Positions 17,073 to 26,484 are shown, counted from the stretch's first letter. The stretch: DNA of 64,000 bases from an uncultured Treponema sp. (GCA_934718065.1 CAKUZR010000004.1:1-64000), one strand, 5' to 3'. Notes: generated by a model from the letters alone, not told the origin. Made by a program: numbers and translations.

Positions 17073-17358
17073 CGTAAATTTTGAATTTTTATCTTCTGGG
17101 TGGCTTTTGGTTGGCTTGCCAACCAAAAACAGGCTTTCCAGGTTTCCGGCTTCCGCCTTCATTCCTGCGCTTGAAATTCGCTTTTCAAAATAATGGACTC
17201 AGCGGCAGATACAAGCGGCTTGCCGGCAAAAAAAAATCTTGCCGTGCGCACGAACTGGCTTCGCCAGACCTTCCAATCCTTGCCACATCCGGAAATTAAA
17301 GTTGAATCTTAAAAAAAATCGAGGCTCGGCTCTTTTTCGTGGCATTGCGCAGCGCGAG
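17073..17358. repeat. Gene-free stretch with hairpins
   Basis: No gene seen. It holds a perfect 11-bp hairpin TTTTGGTTGGC / GCCAACCAAAA with a 2-base loop (17105-17128), a palindrome TTGCCGGCAA near 17220, and CTGGC-TTC-GCCAG (17255-17267). None has a clean U-tract; the first is best placed to end the efflux operon transcript. Confidence 0.6.
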
Positions 17359-18273
17359 TTATTTTATTCCGTAAACATTGCGGTCCTGGCCTTCCAAATC
17401 CTGGAAGATTTTTGCACATCTGAAGCCATTTTGCTCAAAAAGAATTTTTGTTTCCTTTGCGTTGTATTCGCCGGTTTCCATAATAAGAACGCCGTTGTGC
17501 GCAAGATGCCCGTAGCTTTCAGGAACCAGCCGCCGGATTATTCCAAGCCCGTCGTTTTTGCCGGTCGGCTCGCCAAAAGAACCGATGTCGCCGTCAAGCG
17601 CAAGCCTGGGCTCGTTTCTTCCGTCCTTTAAAAGTTCCGCAACCATTTCGGCAGGAATATAAGGCGGATTTGAAAGAATCAAGTCGAAAGTGAACGGAAT
17701 CTCCGAAAACAAGTCGGTCTGCACAAAACGCAGCTCTTCAAATTCAGTTTGAGGGAGAAGATTTTTTGCGTTCTGCCTGGCAATATTCAAAGCCTCGGCG
17801 CTTATATCTGCAAAAGTGAATTTCGGGAGTTTTTCAGAAGGAATTTTATATTCTTCAATCAGCGCCTTCAGAACCGAAAGCCCTACGCAGCCGCTCCCGG
17901 CGCACATATCGCATACAGAAAGAATAATTTCCGGTCGGAATTCAATTTTTGCAACAATTTCATCAATTGCTTTTTCCACAAGAATTTCCGTGTCCGGCTT
18001 TGGAATCAGAACATCCGGCGAAACAATAAAATCGTAGCCGTAAAATTCTTTCCGCCTGGTGATGTACGCAACCGGAAGCCCCGTTTTGCGCTTTTCAACC
18101 GTCTCTGAAAGCCAGAGAAGCTGTTCCGCGCTCAGGTTTTCTTCCGGATGAGTCAAAAGCCAGGTTTTGCTTTGTTTCAGGCAATGCTCCAGAAAAACAT
18201 TCACATCAAGGCTTGCGCTCGGTGAATTTTTCAGTTCCCGGATGGAAGCTTTTTTAAATTCTTGAATTGTCAA
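17359..18273 (-). CDS. prmC: Release factor glutamine methyltransferase
   Basis: Methylates the glutamine of the GGQ motif in release factors 1 and 2, which improves peptide release. It has the SAM-binding segment VCDMCAGSGCVGLS and the catalytic NPPY (LSNPPYIPA). 304 aa. It starts with TTG at 18273, two bases after the prfA stop, so its substrate RF1 is made from the same transcript, the common prfA-prmC arrangement. Confidence 0.93.
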   Translation of the reverse strand: MTIQEFKKASIRELKNSPSASLDVNVFLEHCLKQSKTWLLTHPEENLSAEQLLWLSETVEKRKTGLPVAYITRRKEFYGYDFIVSPDVLIPKPDTEILVEKAIDEIVAKIEFRPEIILSVCDMCAGSGCVGLSVLKALIEEYKIPSEKLPKFTFADISAEALNIARQNAKNLLPQTEFEELRFVQTDLFSEIPFTFDLILSNPPYIPAEMVAELLKDGRNEPRLALDGDIGSFGEPTGKNDGLGIIRRLVPESYGHLAHNGVLIMETGEYNAKETKILFEQNGFRCAKIFQDLEGQDRNVYGIK

Positions 18274-18275
18274 AA

Positions 18276-19367
18276 TCAGTCGTTTCCAAGCGTTGTAATG
18301 TCCGCCTTCAGCTGTTCTTCCTTGGCGTAAACGTTCAGTGCGTCAAGCATTGCATCCATATCGCCCATCATAAACGCCGGCAGATTGTGCTGGCTGTAGT
18401 TTATTCTGTGGTCAGTAACGCGGTCCTGCGGATAATTGTACGTTCGGATTTTTTCCGAGCGCGCTCCAGAGCCAACCATGCTTGAGCGGGCCGCCGCGCG
18501 TTCAGCCTGTTTTTTGCTTTCTTCAAGGTCAAAAAGTCTTGCCCGCAAAACGCGGAACGCCTTTTCCTTATTTTTTATCTGTGATTTTTCATCCTGCTGG
18601 ATTACAACAATTCCAGTCGGAATATGAGTAAGCCGAACCGCCGAGTCCGTTGTGTTTACGCACTGACCTCCAGGGCCGCCCGCGCGCATAACATCAATGC
18701 GGACATCGCCCGGCTTTATTTCAATTTCAGTTTCTTCCGCTTCCGGCAAAACCGCCACGGTCGCAGTTGAAGTCTGAAGCCGCCCCTGCGATTCAGTTGC
18801 AGGAACGCGCTGAACCCGGTGAACGCCCGATTCCCAGCGCAAAGTTCCGTACACAAATTTTCCGCTTATTGAAGTTACAATCTTGTTGAAACCGCCAACT
18901 TCCGTTTCCTGCTGCTCCATGACTTCGTATTTCCAGCCCTTGCGGTCAGCCAGGTGGCAGTACATTTCCCACAAGTCGCGCACAAAAAGCGTAGCCTCGT
19001 CGCCGCCAGCCGCAGAACGGATTTCAAGAATAATATTTTTTTCATCAAGCGGATCCGGCGGAACAAGCTTCAGTTTTATTTCCTCTTCGAGTTTCGGCTG
19101 CTCTTCTTCAAGCGATTTCAGCTCCTCTCGCGCCATTTCCTTCATTTCAACATCGTCTTCCGCAGTAATCATTTCCTTTGCGTCTTTGATTCCCTGCAAA
19201 ACTTTTCTGTATTGCGCATAAAGTTCGCTCAGCTCAGAAAGATAGCCGTTCTCGCGCATCGTGTCTTTGTATTTTTTCTGGTCTTTTACAAGGTTCGGAT
19301 CCAAAACCATTTCCTGAACAACCTTGTATCGGTTTTCACATTCTTCAAGTTTCTTTAATAAATCCAT
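18276..19367 (-). CDS. prfA: Peptide chain release factor 1
   Basis: Recognises UAA and UAG stop codons and triggers release. It shows the PAT codon-recognition tripeptide (RVPATESQG) and the GGQ motif in GGPGGQCVNTTDSA. Starting at MDLLKKLEE (ATG 19367) gives 363 aa, normal for RF1. An upstream start would add 54 residues of translated repeat-like sequence and is rejected. A TATATT box ends 6 bases before the ATG, with TTGAAA 17 bases further up and no Shine-Dalgarno. Confidence 0.95.
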   Translation of the reverse strand: MDLLKKLEECENRYKVVQEMVLDPNLVKDQKKYKDTMRENGYLSELSELYAQYRKVLQGIKDAKEMITAEDDVEMKEMAREELKSLEEEQPKLEEEIKLKLVPPDPLDEKNIILEIRSAAGGDEATLFVRDLWEMYCHLADRKGWKYEVMEQQETEVGGFNKIVTSISGKFVYGTLRWESGVHRVQRVPATESQGRLQTSTATVAVLPEAEETEIEIKPGDVRIDVMRAGGPGGQCVNTTDSAVRLTHIPTGIVVIQQDEKSQIKNKEKAFRVLRARLFDLEESKKQAERAAARSSMVGSGARSEKIRTYNYPQDRVTDHRINYSQHNLPAFMMGDMDAMLDALNVYAKEEQLKADITTLGND

Positions 19368-19402
19368 AAAAAAAATATACTGAATTTGCGCCTGTTTTTC
19401 AA
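19368..19402 (-). promoter_or_regulatory. prfA promoter, leaderless type
   Basis: On the reverse strand TTGAAA, a 17-base spacer, TATATT (complement of 19374-19379), six T residues and then ATG. It is the best -35/-10 pair in the set and fixes transcription at or next to the start codon. Confidence 0.6.
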
Positions 19403-19600
19403 TTGGAGCATAAAACGCGCCAGCCTGCAAAGTCCTTTCCAGATTTGCTTTTAAAGGGGAAAGCCTTCCCCTCGGCTCAACTGTTTCGTTCCTCAACATT
19501 TTCGCCTGCCCCTTCCTGCACGCGGGCAAAACCTAGGGAATCAGAAACCAGAAAAACATTCGCGTCTTGTGCAAAATTAAATCTTCCGCGCGGATAAATC
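19403..19600. other. Gene-free stretch with palindrome
   Basis: No gene recognised. GGGGAA-AGCC-TTCCCC at 19456-19471 is a perfect short hairpin; a closely related one (GGGGAAA-GGC-TTTTCCC type) lies at 52298-52315, also next to a TTTTAAAA-like run. The rest has no repeat or motif that I can name. Confidence 0.5.
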
Positions 19601-19629
19601 TTGTAACTACAGCGTTTTTTGTTTATTTT
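19601..19629 (+). promoter_or_regulatory. Promoter of the DUF4349 gene, leaderless type
   Basis: TTGTAA (19601-19606), a 17-base spacer and TATTTT (19624-19629), then 6 bases to ATG 19636. The AGAAG between them is too close to act as a normal ribosome site. Confidence 0.45.
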
Positions 19630-19635
19630 AGAAGT

Positions 19636-20550
19636 ATGAAAAAGATTATTGGACTATTTTTTGGTTTAACTTTTGTTGTTTTTGCCGGATGTTCAAAAAA
19701 ATCGGCAATTTCCTATGATTTCGCGGCGGAAGAATCTGCCCCGATGTACGCTGATTCCATTGAAGCTCCGCGGCTTGCGATGTCTAAAAAAATGGCGTCG
19801 AACGGCGCTGTGGAAAGAAATTTCTCCGGAAATTCAAACAGCACCGGTTTCGCTGCTGAAACAGGCGTTGAACGCAAGCTTATTCGCAACGGCGATCTTT
19901 CACTTGAAGTTTCCGACCTTGAAAAAACTCGGGCCGCAGTTGAAAACTGGGTCAAGGAATTTGGCGGATACATTTCAAATTCAAATAACGGCGAGAAAAA
20001 TTCCAGCTACACAGCGCGTATTCCTTCAGAAAAATTCGATGCCGCAATGGAAGCCGCCGGAACGCTTGGAACTGTAAAAAACAAAAATATTTCAGCGCAG
20101 GATGTTTCAGAGCAGTTTTACGATTTGCAGTCAAGGCTTGCCACAAAGAAAATTCTCCGCGACAAGCTCAACGGTTATCTGAAGCAGGCCAATTCAATGC
20201 AGGATATTTTAAAAGTCGAGTCGGAGCTGAATTCAGTTCAGTCTGAAATTGAATCAATGGAAGGAAGGTTCAAGCGGCTTTCCTCTCAGATTGATTTTTC
20301 AACAATCAGCATTTACGCAAGCCTTCCTTACAAGGCGACTCCGAGTGGCGGTTTTGAGCTTCCGGACTTAGGCAACGGATTCCGCCATTTTGTTTCAAAT
20401 ATTATTTCATATTTCGGCGGATTTGTTGCGGTTTGCTTCTATATAGTTATTTGCGGAATTCCGCTTGTTGCGGTTCTGGCATTTCTTTTCTGGCTTTTGT
20501 TCGGAAAAGTCGGATTGCTCATAAAACTTTATAACAAGCTGAAAAAATAA
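19636..20550 (+). CDS. DUF4349-type lipoprotein
   Basis: A 304-aa protein with a lipobox (FAGC, Cys19), a DUF4349-like domain (RKLIRNGDLSLEV through a long coiled coil near residues 170-215) and a C-terminal transmembrane segment (about 265-295). The combination of lipid anchor and TM helix suggests a periplasmic sensor or scaffold of unknown role. The longer reading frame from 19567 would bury the lipobox, so ATG 19636 is preferred. The SIMPL gene follows after 13 bases. Confidence 0.75.
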   Translation: MKKIIGLFFGLTFVVFAGCSKKSAISYDFAAEESAPMYADSIEAPRLAMSKKMASNGAVERNFSGNSNSTGFAAETGVERKLIRNGDLSLEVSDLEKTRAAVENWVKEFGGYISNSNNGEKNSSYTARIPSEKFDAAMEAAGTLGTVKNKNISAQDVSEQFYDLQSRLATKKILRDKLNGYLKQANSMQDILKVESELNSVQSEIESMEGRFKRLSSQIDFSTISIYASLPYKATPSGGFELPDLGNGFRHFVSNIISYFGGFVAVCFYIVICGIPLVAVLAFLFWLLFGKVGLLIKLYNKLKK

Positions 20551-20563
20551 AATGGAGGAAAAA

Positions 20564-21250
20564 ATGAAAGCGAATATTACTTTGTGTGTTGCGATTGTTC
20601 TTGCCGCCGGGATTATGGCTTCCGGAATGACAAAAATTGTGAAGCAGGACCGTTCTGTTACAGTCCGCGGACTTGCGGAGCGCGAAGTTGATGCGGATTT
20701 GGCGGTTTGGCCGATTACTTTTACGGTTGGAAGCAACAGCCTTCAGAATATTCAGTCGGAAATTGTGAAAAAATCTTCGATAGTTGCAAAATTCCTGGAA
20801 AGCCACGGATTGACCTCGGAAGATTACACAATTCAGGCTCCAAAAATTACTGACAACACTGTTAATCCTTATCTTGACCACGAAAAAATGATGTTCAATT
20901 ATCTTGCGCAGGAAACAATTCTTGTGCGGACGGCAAAAGTTTCTGTTGTAAAGGAAGCGCAGGCTGATTCCCTTAAGCTGACAGGAGAAGGCGTTGCGAT
21001 TCAGCAGGATTACGGTTCGAACGTTTCGTATGAATTCACCGGACTGAACAGCATAAAGCCTGAAATGATTGCCGAGGCCACTGAAAATGCGCGGCTCGCC
21101 GCAGAGCAGTTTGCGCACGATTCCAAAAGCAAAGTTGGAAAAATCAAGAAAGCCACGCAGGGCCTTTTTTCAATTGATGATGCGGCAGTCGGTCTTGAAG
21201 AAAAAAAGAATATCCGCGTTGTTACAACAGTTGAATATTCGTTGAAATAA
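20564..21250 (+). CDS. SIMPL-domain (DUF541) envelope protein
   Basis: 228 aa: an N-terminal transmembrane anchor or signal, then SVTVRGLAEREVDADLAVW, the hallmark start of SIMPL/DUF541 proteins. These periplasmic proteins oligomerise; their function in most bacteria is unclear. ATG 20564 is chosen because GGAGG at 20554-20558 precedes it by 5 bases, while the in-frame ATG at 20552 overlaps that site. Transcribed with the DUF4349 gene. Confidence 0.8.
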   Translation: MKANITLCVAIVLAAGIMASGMTKIVKQDRSVTVRGLAEREVDADLAVWPITFTVGSNSLQNIQSEIVKKSSIVAKFLESHGLTSEDYTIQAPKITDNTVNPYLDHEKMMFNYLAQETILVRTAKVSVVKEAQADSLKLTGEGVAIQQDYGSNVSYEFTGLNSIKPEMIAEATENARLAAEQFAHDSKSKVGKIKKATQGLFSIDDAAVGLEEKKNIRVVTTVEYSLK

Positions 21251-21257
21251 TTTTCCG

Positions 21258-21290
21258 GCCTTGCCTCTGTTTTCAGCGGCAGGGCTAAAA
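21258..21290. terminator. Possible terminator between SIMPL and recR genes
   Basis: GCCTTGCC and GGCAGGGC pair as an 8-bp stem with one G-U around a 12-base loop, sitting between convergent genes. No clean U-tract follows, so the assignment is weak. Confidence 0.3.
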
Positions 21291-21875
21291 CGTTGTTCTT
21301 CCGCGGAAACTTCGGGCAAGCGTAAGTTTGTCGGCGTATTCCAGGTCTCCGCCTACAGGAATTCCTGTGGCAAGCCTGGTGACTTTTACGTCTGAATGTT
21401 CGTTCAGAAGTTTCTGCAGATACATCGCAGTCGCGTCGCCTTCAAAAGTCGGGTTTGTTGCGATAATAATTTCTTTTGTGCCGCCGCTTTGGATTCTTCC
21501 CATAAGGCTTGCAATATTCAGCTGGTCCGGCCCGATTCCTTCCAGCGGCGCAATTACTCCGCCAAGAACGTGGTAAAGTCCTGAAAAATTTCCGGTTCCT
21601 TCAATTGTCTGCACATCCTGAGGCTGTTCCACAACGCAGATTATCGTTTTGTCGCGCAGCGGATTTGAGCAGATTGGGCATGGATCAGTTTCCGTCCAGA
21701 ATCCGCAGACTGAGCAAGGCTTTATTTTTTGCTGAAGCTCGCCAATCTGCCTTGAAAAATTCTGGACGAAAATAGAGTCCGCTTTCAAAAGATGGTTCAC
21801 GATTCTGGACGCGCTTTTTTTTCCGATTCCAGGAAGCCGTGAAAAACTTGCGGTAAGCTCGTCAATTACGCTCAT
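21285..21875 (-). CDS. recR: Recombination protein RecR
   Basis: Part of RecFOR, which loads RecA at gaps. 196 aa with the N-terminal helix-hairpin-helix (LPGIGKKSASRI), a four-cysteine zinc finger (CSVC...CPIC) and a Toprim domain (IICVVEQPQDV). Last gene of the reverse operon dnaX-ybaB-recR, the usual bacterial order. It starts almost directly after the ybaB stop. Confidence 0.95.
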   Translation of the reverse strand: MSVIDELTASFSRLPGIGKKSASRIVNHLLKADSIFVQNFSRQIGELQQKIKPCSVCGFWTETDPCPICSNPLRDKTIICVVEQPQDVQTIEGTGNFSGLYHVLGGVIAPLEGIGPDQLNIASLMGRIQSGGTKEIIIATNPTFEGDATAMYLQKLLNEHSDVKVTRLATGIPVGGDLEYADKLTLARSFRGRTTF

Positions 21876-21876
21876 T

Positions 21877-22191
21877 TTAAATTCCCATTCCAGGAATATT
21901 CAGTCCGCCGAGCATGGAACTTGATTTTTCCTTGATTTTTTCCTGAATGTTGGAAATTGCATCGCGGTGCGCCGCCAGAATAAGATCTTCCAGCATTTTT
22001 ACGTCGCGGTTGTCAACGCAGAGCGGATCAAGATGGATTTCAAGCATTTCAAATTTTCCGTTGATTTTTACGGTGACCATTTTTCCGCCGGCCGAGCCTT
22101 CCGCAGTAAGAGCCGCCATTTCAGCCTGGATTTTTTCAGCCTGTTCTTTCAGCGCGGCAGAATTTTTCAATAAATCGAATGGATTTAACAT
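21877..22191 (-). CDS. ybaB: YbaB/EbfC nucleoid-associated protein
   Basis: Small DNA-binding protein (104 aa) of the YbaB/EbfC family, with the family's tweezer-like dimer sequence: FDLLKNSAALKEQAEKIQ, then MVTVKINGKFEMLEIHLDP. It ends GLNIPGMGI, typical for the family. An AGGAAG site precedes the ATG. Encoded between dnaX and recR as in most bacteria. Confidence 0.93.
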   Translation of the reverse strand: MLNPFDLLKNSAALKEQAEKIQAEMAALTAEGSAGGKMVTVKINGKFEMLEIHLDPLCVDNRDVKMLEDLILAAHRDAISNIQEKIKEKSSSMLGGLNIPGMGI

Positions 22192-22203
22192 TTTTCTTCC
22201 TTT

Positions 22204-24306
22204 TTATTTTTTCCCGCCAACAACGCTTCCTTTAAAAGCGTTCACAAGAATTTTCACTTGGTTTGGCAGTTCAATTTGTTCAGTTTTTTGCTCTTCCTTC
22301 TGTTTCAGGGAAATTTCAAAGTCAACATCGGCGTGGCAGAAAGTTTTCAGGGCTGATTTCAGCTGCGAAAGCCCGTTGACGATTGTATTTCTTTGAAATT
22401 CCGATTCAATTGTCGTGAAAATTTTATTTTCTTTCAATATCCATTCGCCGGTTTGCATCAATGCGGAGCTAAGCAGCGGATTTGTTGTTGAAAGTTCCGC
22501 GACAGTTGTGCTGTAAAGTTTTCCAACCGTGATTGAAAAACCGTCCGGCGCAGTGAAAAGCACGTCGCTCTGGTGAATTTTTTCCGAAGAAAACTGTTCC
22601 ATCGGGCTGTTTTCCGCCGCATCCTGCTCGTCGTATGAAGCGGCGATAGTTTCTTCCCGGCTTGCGCCCGAAAAATATTGCTCCGGAGCGGAACTTCCGC
22701 TAAAATCCGGGGAATCGTCTGAGTAATCCGGTTCCGGGTATTCGCTGTTTTCAAAGTTTTCAAAATCATCCGGGCTGCCGCTGAAAGAATTTTGCGCCTG
22801 CTCTGTTTCTTTGGGCGGCAGAGCTCCGCCATTATAAAAAGGGCTTGCGTTTTGCTCCTTGTTCTGCGTCAGTTCTGAAAAAGTTCTCATTCCGGCTGGC
22901 GTTGTGCCTGAAGAAACTGCTGGGCTGGCAGAAGCTGGGGCGGATGGAAAAGTCTGGAAAGCTGGGGAAGCCGCTGGATTTTTTGAGCCGCTCGCGCCGT
23001 CAATATTTTGCCCAGACGAAATTGCATTTTCCGCTCTGCCGTTTGTTTGCATCGTTGATTCCAGCGTTTTGTTTTCAGGGGAAAAATTATGCGCGCTTTC
23101 CGCAGGTTTTGCTGCTCCGAAATTTTGGAACGAATTTGAACCCGCGTTTGAATTTGAAGACATAAGCAGATTTTTTGCCTGGTCGATTGCGGTTTTCACT
23201 TCGCTTGGAGAAACGTATTGCGCAAGCCAGCAAAGTCTTGAAAAAGCGAGCTCCAGCTCGTAGCGCGGTGAAATTGAATATCGTATGTCGCGGTAAAGCT
23301 GCAGGAAAATTGAAACGGCGCGCTCCGTCTGAATCGAATTCCACGAGCTCAGAACAGTCTGGCTGTACCGTTCAGGCGATTGCCCAAGAAGACTTTCCTT
23401 CTGGATTCCGTTTTTTAAAAGCAAAAGGCTTCTAAGATATTCGGTGCTGTTTGAAATCAGCTGCTCAATAGAAATTCCTGACTGAAGAAATTCGTCCAGC
23501 TGCGCAAGAACTTCTTCGGATTTTCCTTGAACGCAGGCTTCAAAAATTGAGTTCAGCCGGTCCACGCCCAAAAGTCCGAGCTTATCCCTGATTTTGTCAT
23601 AAGTTATGTGTTCTTCGCTGAAAGCCGCAATCTGGTCAAAAAGCGTGTAGCAGTCGCGCACTGAGCCGCCGGATTCCTTTGCAATCCAGTAAAGCGCCTC
23701 GTCGTCGGCCTGAATGTTCATTTCCCGGCAAGCGTCGGCAAGCAGATTTTTCAGCCGTTCAGTGGAAACAAGCCTGAAATTGTACTGCTGGCATCTTGAT
23801 TTTATAGTCGCTGGAACTTTCTGAAGCTCTGTTGTTGCAAAAATAAAAATCACGTGAGCCGGCGGCTCTTCAATTGTTTTTAGAAGAGCGTTGAATGCGC
23901 CTGTTGAAAGCATGTGGACTTCATCAATTATATAAATTTTGTAGCGCGAGCTTGAAGGCGGAAACATAAGCTCGTCCCGGATTTGGCGGATGTCGTTCAC
24001 GGAGTTTGTGGAAGCACCGTCAATTTCGATTACGTCCATGCTTGAGCTGTTCGTTATCGCTTTGCAGGATTCGCAGGTTCCGCAAGGCGTGCAGGTCGGT
24101 CCGTCTGAATTCTGGCAGTTCAAGGATTTTGCAAGAATTCTCGCGGTGGAAGTTTTTCCGCATCCTCGTGGTCCGGTGAAAAGATATGCGTGGGCAATCT
24201 GTCCTGTTTTTATTGAATTTTTAAGTGTTTCCGCAACAAATTCCTGTCCGGCAAGATCTTCAAATTTCTGTGGCCGGCGGCGGGTTGCTGTTACTTCGTA
24301 AGCCAT
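22204..24306 (-). CDS. dnaX: DNA polymerase III subunit tau/gamma
   Basis: Clamp-loader ATPase. Walker A GPRGCGKTSTARILA, a zinc module of four cysteines (CQNSDGPTC..CGTCESC), DEVH Walker B (IIDEVHMLS) and sensor 1 are present in the first 360 residues. Residues about 390-590 are a low-complexity Ser/Ala/Pro/Glu linker, followed by a C-terminal tau domain. 700 aa. I saw no strong slippery run that would produce a gamma form. An AGAGG site lies 7-8 bases before the ATG. Confidence 0.94.
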   Translation of the reverse strand: MAYEVTATRRRPQKFEDLAGQEFVAETLKNSIKTGQIAHAYLFTGPRGCGKTSTARILAKSLNCQNSDGPTCTPCGTCESCKAITNSSSMDVIEIDGASTNSVNDIRQIRDELMFPPSSSRYKIYIIDEVHMLSTGAFNALLKTIEEPPAHVIFIFATTELQKVPATIKSRCQQYNFRLVSTERLKNLLADACREMNIQADDEALYWIAKESGGSVRDCYTLFDQIAAFSEEHITYDKIRDKLGLLGVDRLNSIFEACVQGKSEEVLAQLDEFLQSGISIEQLISNSTEYLRSLLLLKNGIQKESLLGQSPERYSQTVLSSWNSIQTERAVSIFLQLYRDIRYSISPRYELELAFSRLCWLAQYVSPSEVKTAIDQAKNLLMSSNSNAGSNSFQNFGAAKPAESAHNFSPENKTLESTMQTNGRAENAISSGQNIDGASGSKNPAASPAFQTFPSAPASASPAVSSGTTPAGMRTFSELTQNKEQNASPFYNGGALPPKETEQAQNSFSGSPDDFENFENSEYPEPDYSDDSPDFSGSSAPEQYFSGASREETIAASYDEQDAAENSPMEQFSSEKIHQSDVLFTAPDGFSITVGKLYSTTVAELSTTNPLLSSALMQTGEWILKENKIFTTIESEFQRNTIVNGLSQLKSALKTFCHADVDFEISLKQKEEQKTEQIELPNQVKILVNAFKGSVVGGKK

Positions 24307-24309
24307 TGA

Positions 24310-25293
24310 TTAACCTCTGGTTTGTGTTGAATTTCGTTTTTTTGCAATTAAAAATGTTGCAAGTCCGTATAAAATTCCGCCTAAAATCATAAGAAAGCAA
24401 AGAATTTGACCTGTTGAAAAATTTAAAAGCGATGTGTTTGTATAAATCGGAGCGGAAGCGTCTGCTGCAATTCTGTAGCCTAAGTCAGCGTCCGGCTCGC
24501 GGAAATATTCTATTATAAAGCGGAAAAATCCGTAGCCTGAAAGATAGACTGCGCCCATCATTCCGTCCCATTTTTTGTGTTTGCGCAAAAACCACAGAAT
24601 CAGCCAGAGGACAATTCCTTCAAGAAAAGCTTCGTAAATCTGGCTTGGATGCCGCGGAAGATTCACCAGGGAACCGGTTATAGGAAGCCCGATTTTTTCC
24701 GCAAAATTTTGAACCCATTCAAGCGAGCCTGAAAAACGTTCTGCGTCTGGAAAAACCATTCCCCATGGCATAGTTGTAATGCGGCCGTAAAGCTCGCCGT
24801 TCAGGAAATTGCCAAGACGTCCGAAAGTGTAGCCAAGCGGAATTGCCGTGACCATTGCGTCGCTCCATTTTGGAAATGATTTTTTTGATTTTACGCACCA
24901 TAAAACCATTCCGATAATTCCGCCGATTACGCCGCCGTGGTAGCTCATTCCGGCAAGCCCGGTGAACTGTCCGCTGGAATTGAACGGCCAGAAGATAAGC
25001 CACGGCTTTTGCCTGTAAATTCCGCTTGTGTCGTAAACAAACGCAGAAAAAACGCGCGCGCCAATCAGAAGAAAAATAATTCCGTAAGTAATAAAACTGA
25101 AAAGCTCATCTTCTGTCGCTTTGCAGCCCGGAGAATCGAGCAAACCTTCTTTCTGCTGTTTTTTCAGCACGGCGTAGGCTGTTGCAAACGCAAAAATATA
25201 CATAAGCCCGTACCAGCGCAGAAGACCAAGAACAGGAACTCCAGGGAAAATTTCAGGATGAATCCACGAAGGATAATTGATAAATAGAAACAT
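24310..25293 (-). CDS. lgt: Prolipoprotein diacylglyceryl transferase
   Basis: Integral membrane enzyme that transfers diacylglycerol to the lipobox cysteine, the first step of lipoprotein maturation. The signature GRLGNFLNGELYGR and the segment SYHGGVIGG are present, with about seven hydrophobic helices over 327 aa. It serves the lipoproteins encoded in this window. AAGGAC lies 5-6 bases before the ATG; three bases separate it from dnaX. Confidence 0.95.
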   Translation of the reverse strand: MFLFINYPSWIHPEIFPGVPVLGLLRWYGLMYIFAFATAYAVLKKQQKEGLLDSPGCKATEDELFSFITYGIIFLLIGARVFSAFVYDTSGIYRQKPWLIFWPFNSSGQFTGLAGMSYHGGVIGGIIGMVLWCVKSKKSFPKWSDAMVTAIPLGYTFGRLGNFLNGELYGRITTMPWGMVFPDAERFSGSLEWVQNFAEKIGLPITGSLVNLPRHPSQIYEAFLEGIVLWLILWFLRKHKKWDGMMGAVYLSGYGFFRFIIEYFREPDADLGYRIAADASAPIYTNTSLLNFSTGQILCFLMILGGILYGLATFLIAKKRNSTQTRG

Positions 25294-25303
25294 TTTTTCG
25301 TCC

Positions 25304-26449
25304 TTAAAGTTTAAAGCCTTGTTGAGCGGCTTTTACAATTTTTGATTTTAAAAGAATATTTTCTTTTTTCAGCTGAGTGATTTCATAGTTCTGGGTTTTT
25401 ATCATTTCAATCAGTTCTCCGGTTGAAAGCTGGCCGCTTCCAATTAAATCGTCGATTCCCGAAAGTTTGAGCGCGAAATCTTCCGCCGCCTCATCGTTTA
25501 TTTTGTCAAAAGAACCGGCCGTGTCAATTGCATTTGAGAACGCTTTGTCGAAAAATCTGGGCTCCGCGGAAATAATTTTTTCGGAAATTCTGTAGATTGC
25601 CTGCGAAAGAACGCTTTTCGGCTTGTAAATTATTACAGGAAGCCTTGAAGAAAGCGCTTTTTCCTGAAGCTGGTCGCGGAACATCAGCCCAAGATAGTCG
25701 ATTTCCAGCCCAAGATACTGCTTGCATGAGTTGCGGATTCTGCTTGCGCTAGCTGCGTCTTTCGGGTCTTCAATCATATTCAGCACAAGCCTCGGACAGA
25801 ACTGCTCCATTCGTGCCTTGAAAAGTTTGGTTCCGTCCGGATCAGTTTTTTCCAGAGCCTGGGTAATCTGCGGAATGTAAAGGCTTTTCATCTGCTGGGA
25901 ATTTTTGCGGACCTGCTCAAGAAGCTCGTGTCCGGCAGTTCCTTTTTTGAAAGTCGTATACATAAGCCTGAAGACACAGTTTTTCAGGAAAAGATATCCG
26001 TCCAGCGTTGCCGTTACAGTCGGCGCGGTGATAAGAATTCCCTGCGGCGACTGAAGAAACATATCCAGAATGATTTGATGCGTTCCGGCTCCAAGGTCAA
26101 GAATCAGAAAATCAGCGTCGATGCTCCTGAAATTCCTAAGAAGCTTTGCTTTCTGCGCGGCTTTTAGGCTGGTAAGGCCTGGAATCTGGCTGTCTCCCGC
26201 GATGAAACTTACGTTTTCGTATTCAGTAGGCTCAATTATATCTTTGAATTCAGATTTTTCTGTAAGATAAGTCCCGATGCTTCTGTTTTTTACATTTTGT
26301 CCGATTGCAAGATGAAGATTCGAGGCTCCAAGGTCTAAATCGCACAAAACAACTTTTTTTCCGGCCTGGCCAAGCGCGATTGCCAGGTTTGCGGACAAAA
26401 GGCTTTTTCCAACTCCGCCTTTTCCACTTGCTATAGGAAGAATTTGCAT
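25304..26449 (-). CDS. MinD/ParA-family P-loop ATPase
   Basis: Begins MQILPIASGKGGVGKSLLSA, the deviant Walker A of MinD/ParA ATPases; a second motif LCDLDLGASNLH follows and LILDLGAG is the Walker B. 381 aa. It has a C-terminal extension (about 330-381) with a short coiled coil that plain MinD lacks, more like FlhG-type or spirochaete-specific members, so a polar-positioning or flagellar-number role is possible but not shown. An upstream start adding 19 residues is rejected: TATAAT ends 6 bases before ATG 26449. First gene of the operon. Confidence 0.8.
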   Translation of the reverse strand: MQILPIASGKGGVGKSLLSANLAIALGQAGKKVVLCDLDLGASNLHLAIGQNVKNRSIGTYLTEKSEFKDIIEPTEYENVSFIAGDSQIPGLTSLKAAQKAKLLRNFRSIDADFLILDLGAGTHQIILDMFLQSPQGILITAPTVTATLDGYLFLKNCVFRLMYTTFKKGTAGHELLEQVRKNSQQMKSLYIPQITQALEKTDPDGTKLFKARMEQFCPRLVLNMIEDPKDAASASRIRNSCKQYLGLEIDYLGLMFRDQLQEKALSSRLPVIIYKPKSVLSQAIYRISEKIISAEPRFFDKAFSNAIDTAGSFDKINDEAAEDFALKLSGIDDLIGSGQLSTGELIEMIKTQNYEITQLKKENILLKSKIVKAAQQGFKL

Positions 26450-26484
26450 AAATCTATTATAACACAGATGAGATGTGTTTTTAA
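26450..26484 (-). promoter_or_regulatory. Promoter of the minD-like operon, leaderless type
   Basis: On the reverse strand TGTTATAAT gives an extended -10 (TATAAT = complement of 26456-26461), 6 bases before the ATG. TTAAAA lies at the -35 distance. The spacer is an imperfect palindrome, AACACA / TGTGTT (26461-26479), a possible operator. Confidence 0.5.

Noticed and set aside
18276..19529. 54-residue N-terminal extension of RF1
   Set aside because: RF1 starts at MDLLKKLEE; the extension is a translation of gene-free DNA and would remove the promoter.
22204..24306. Programmed frameshift producing a gamma form of DnaX
   Set aside because: No convincing slippery heptamer with a downstream hairpin was found at the right place; the linker is simply low complexity.
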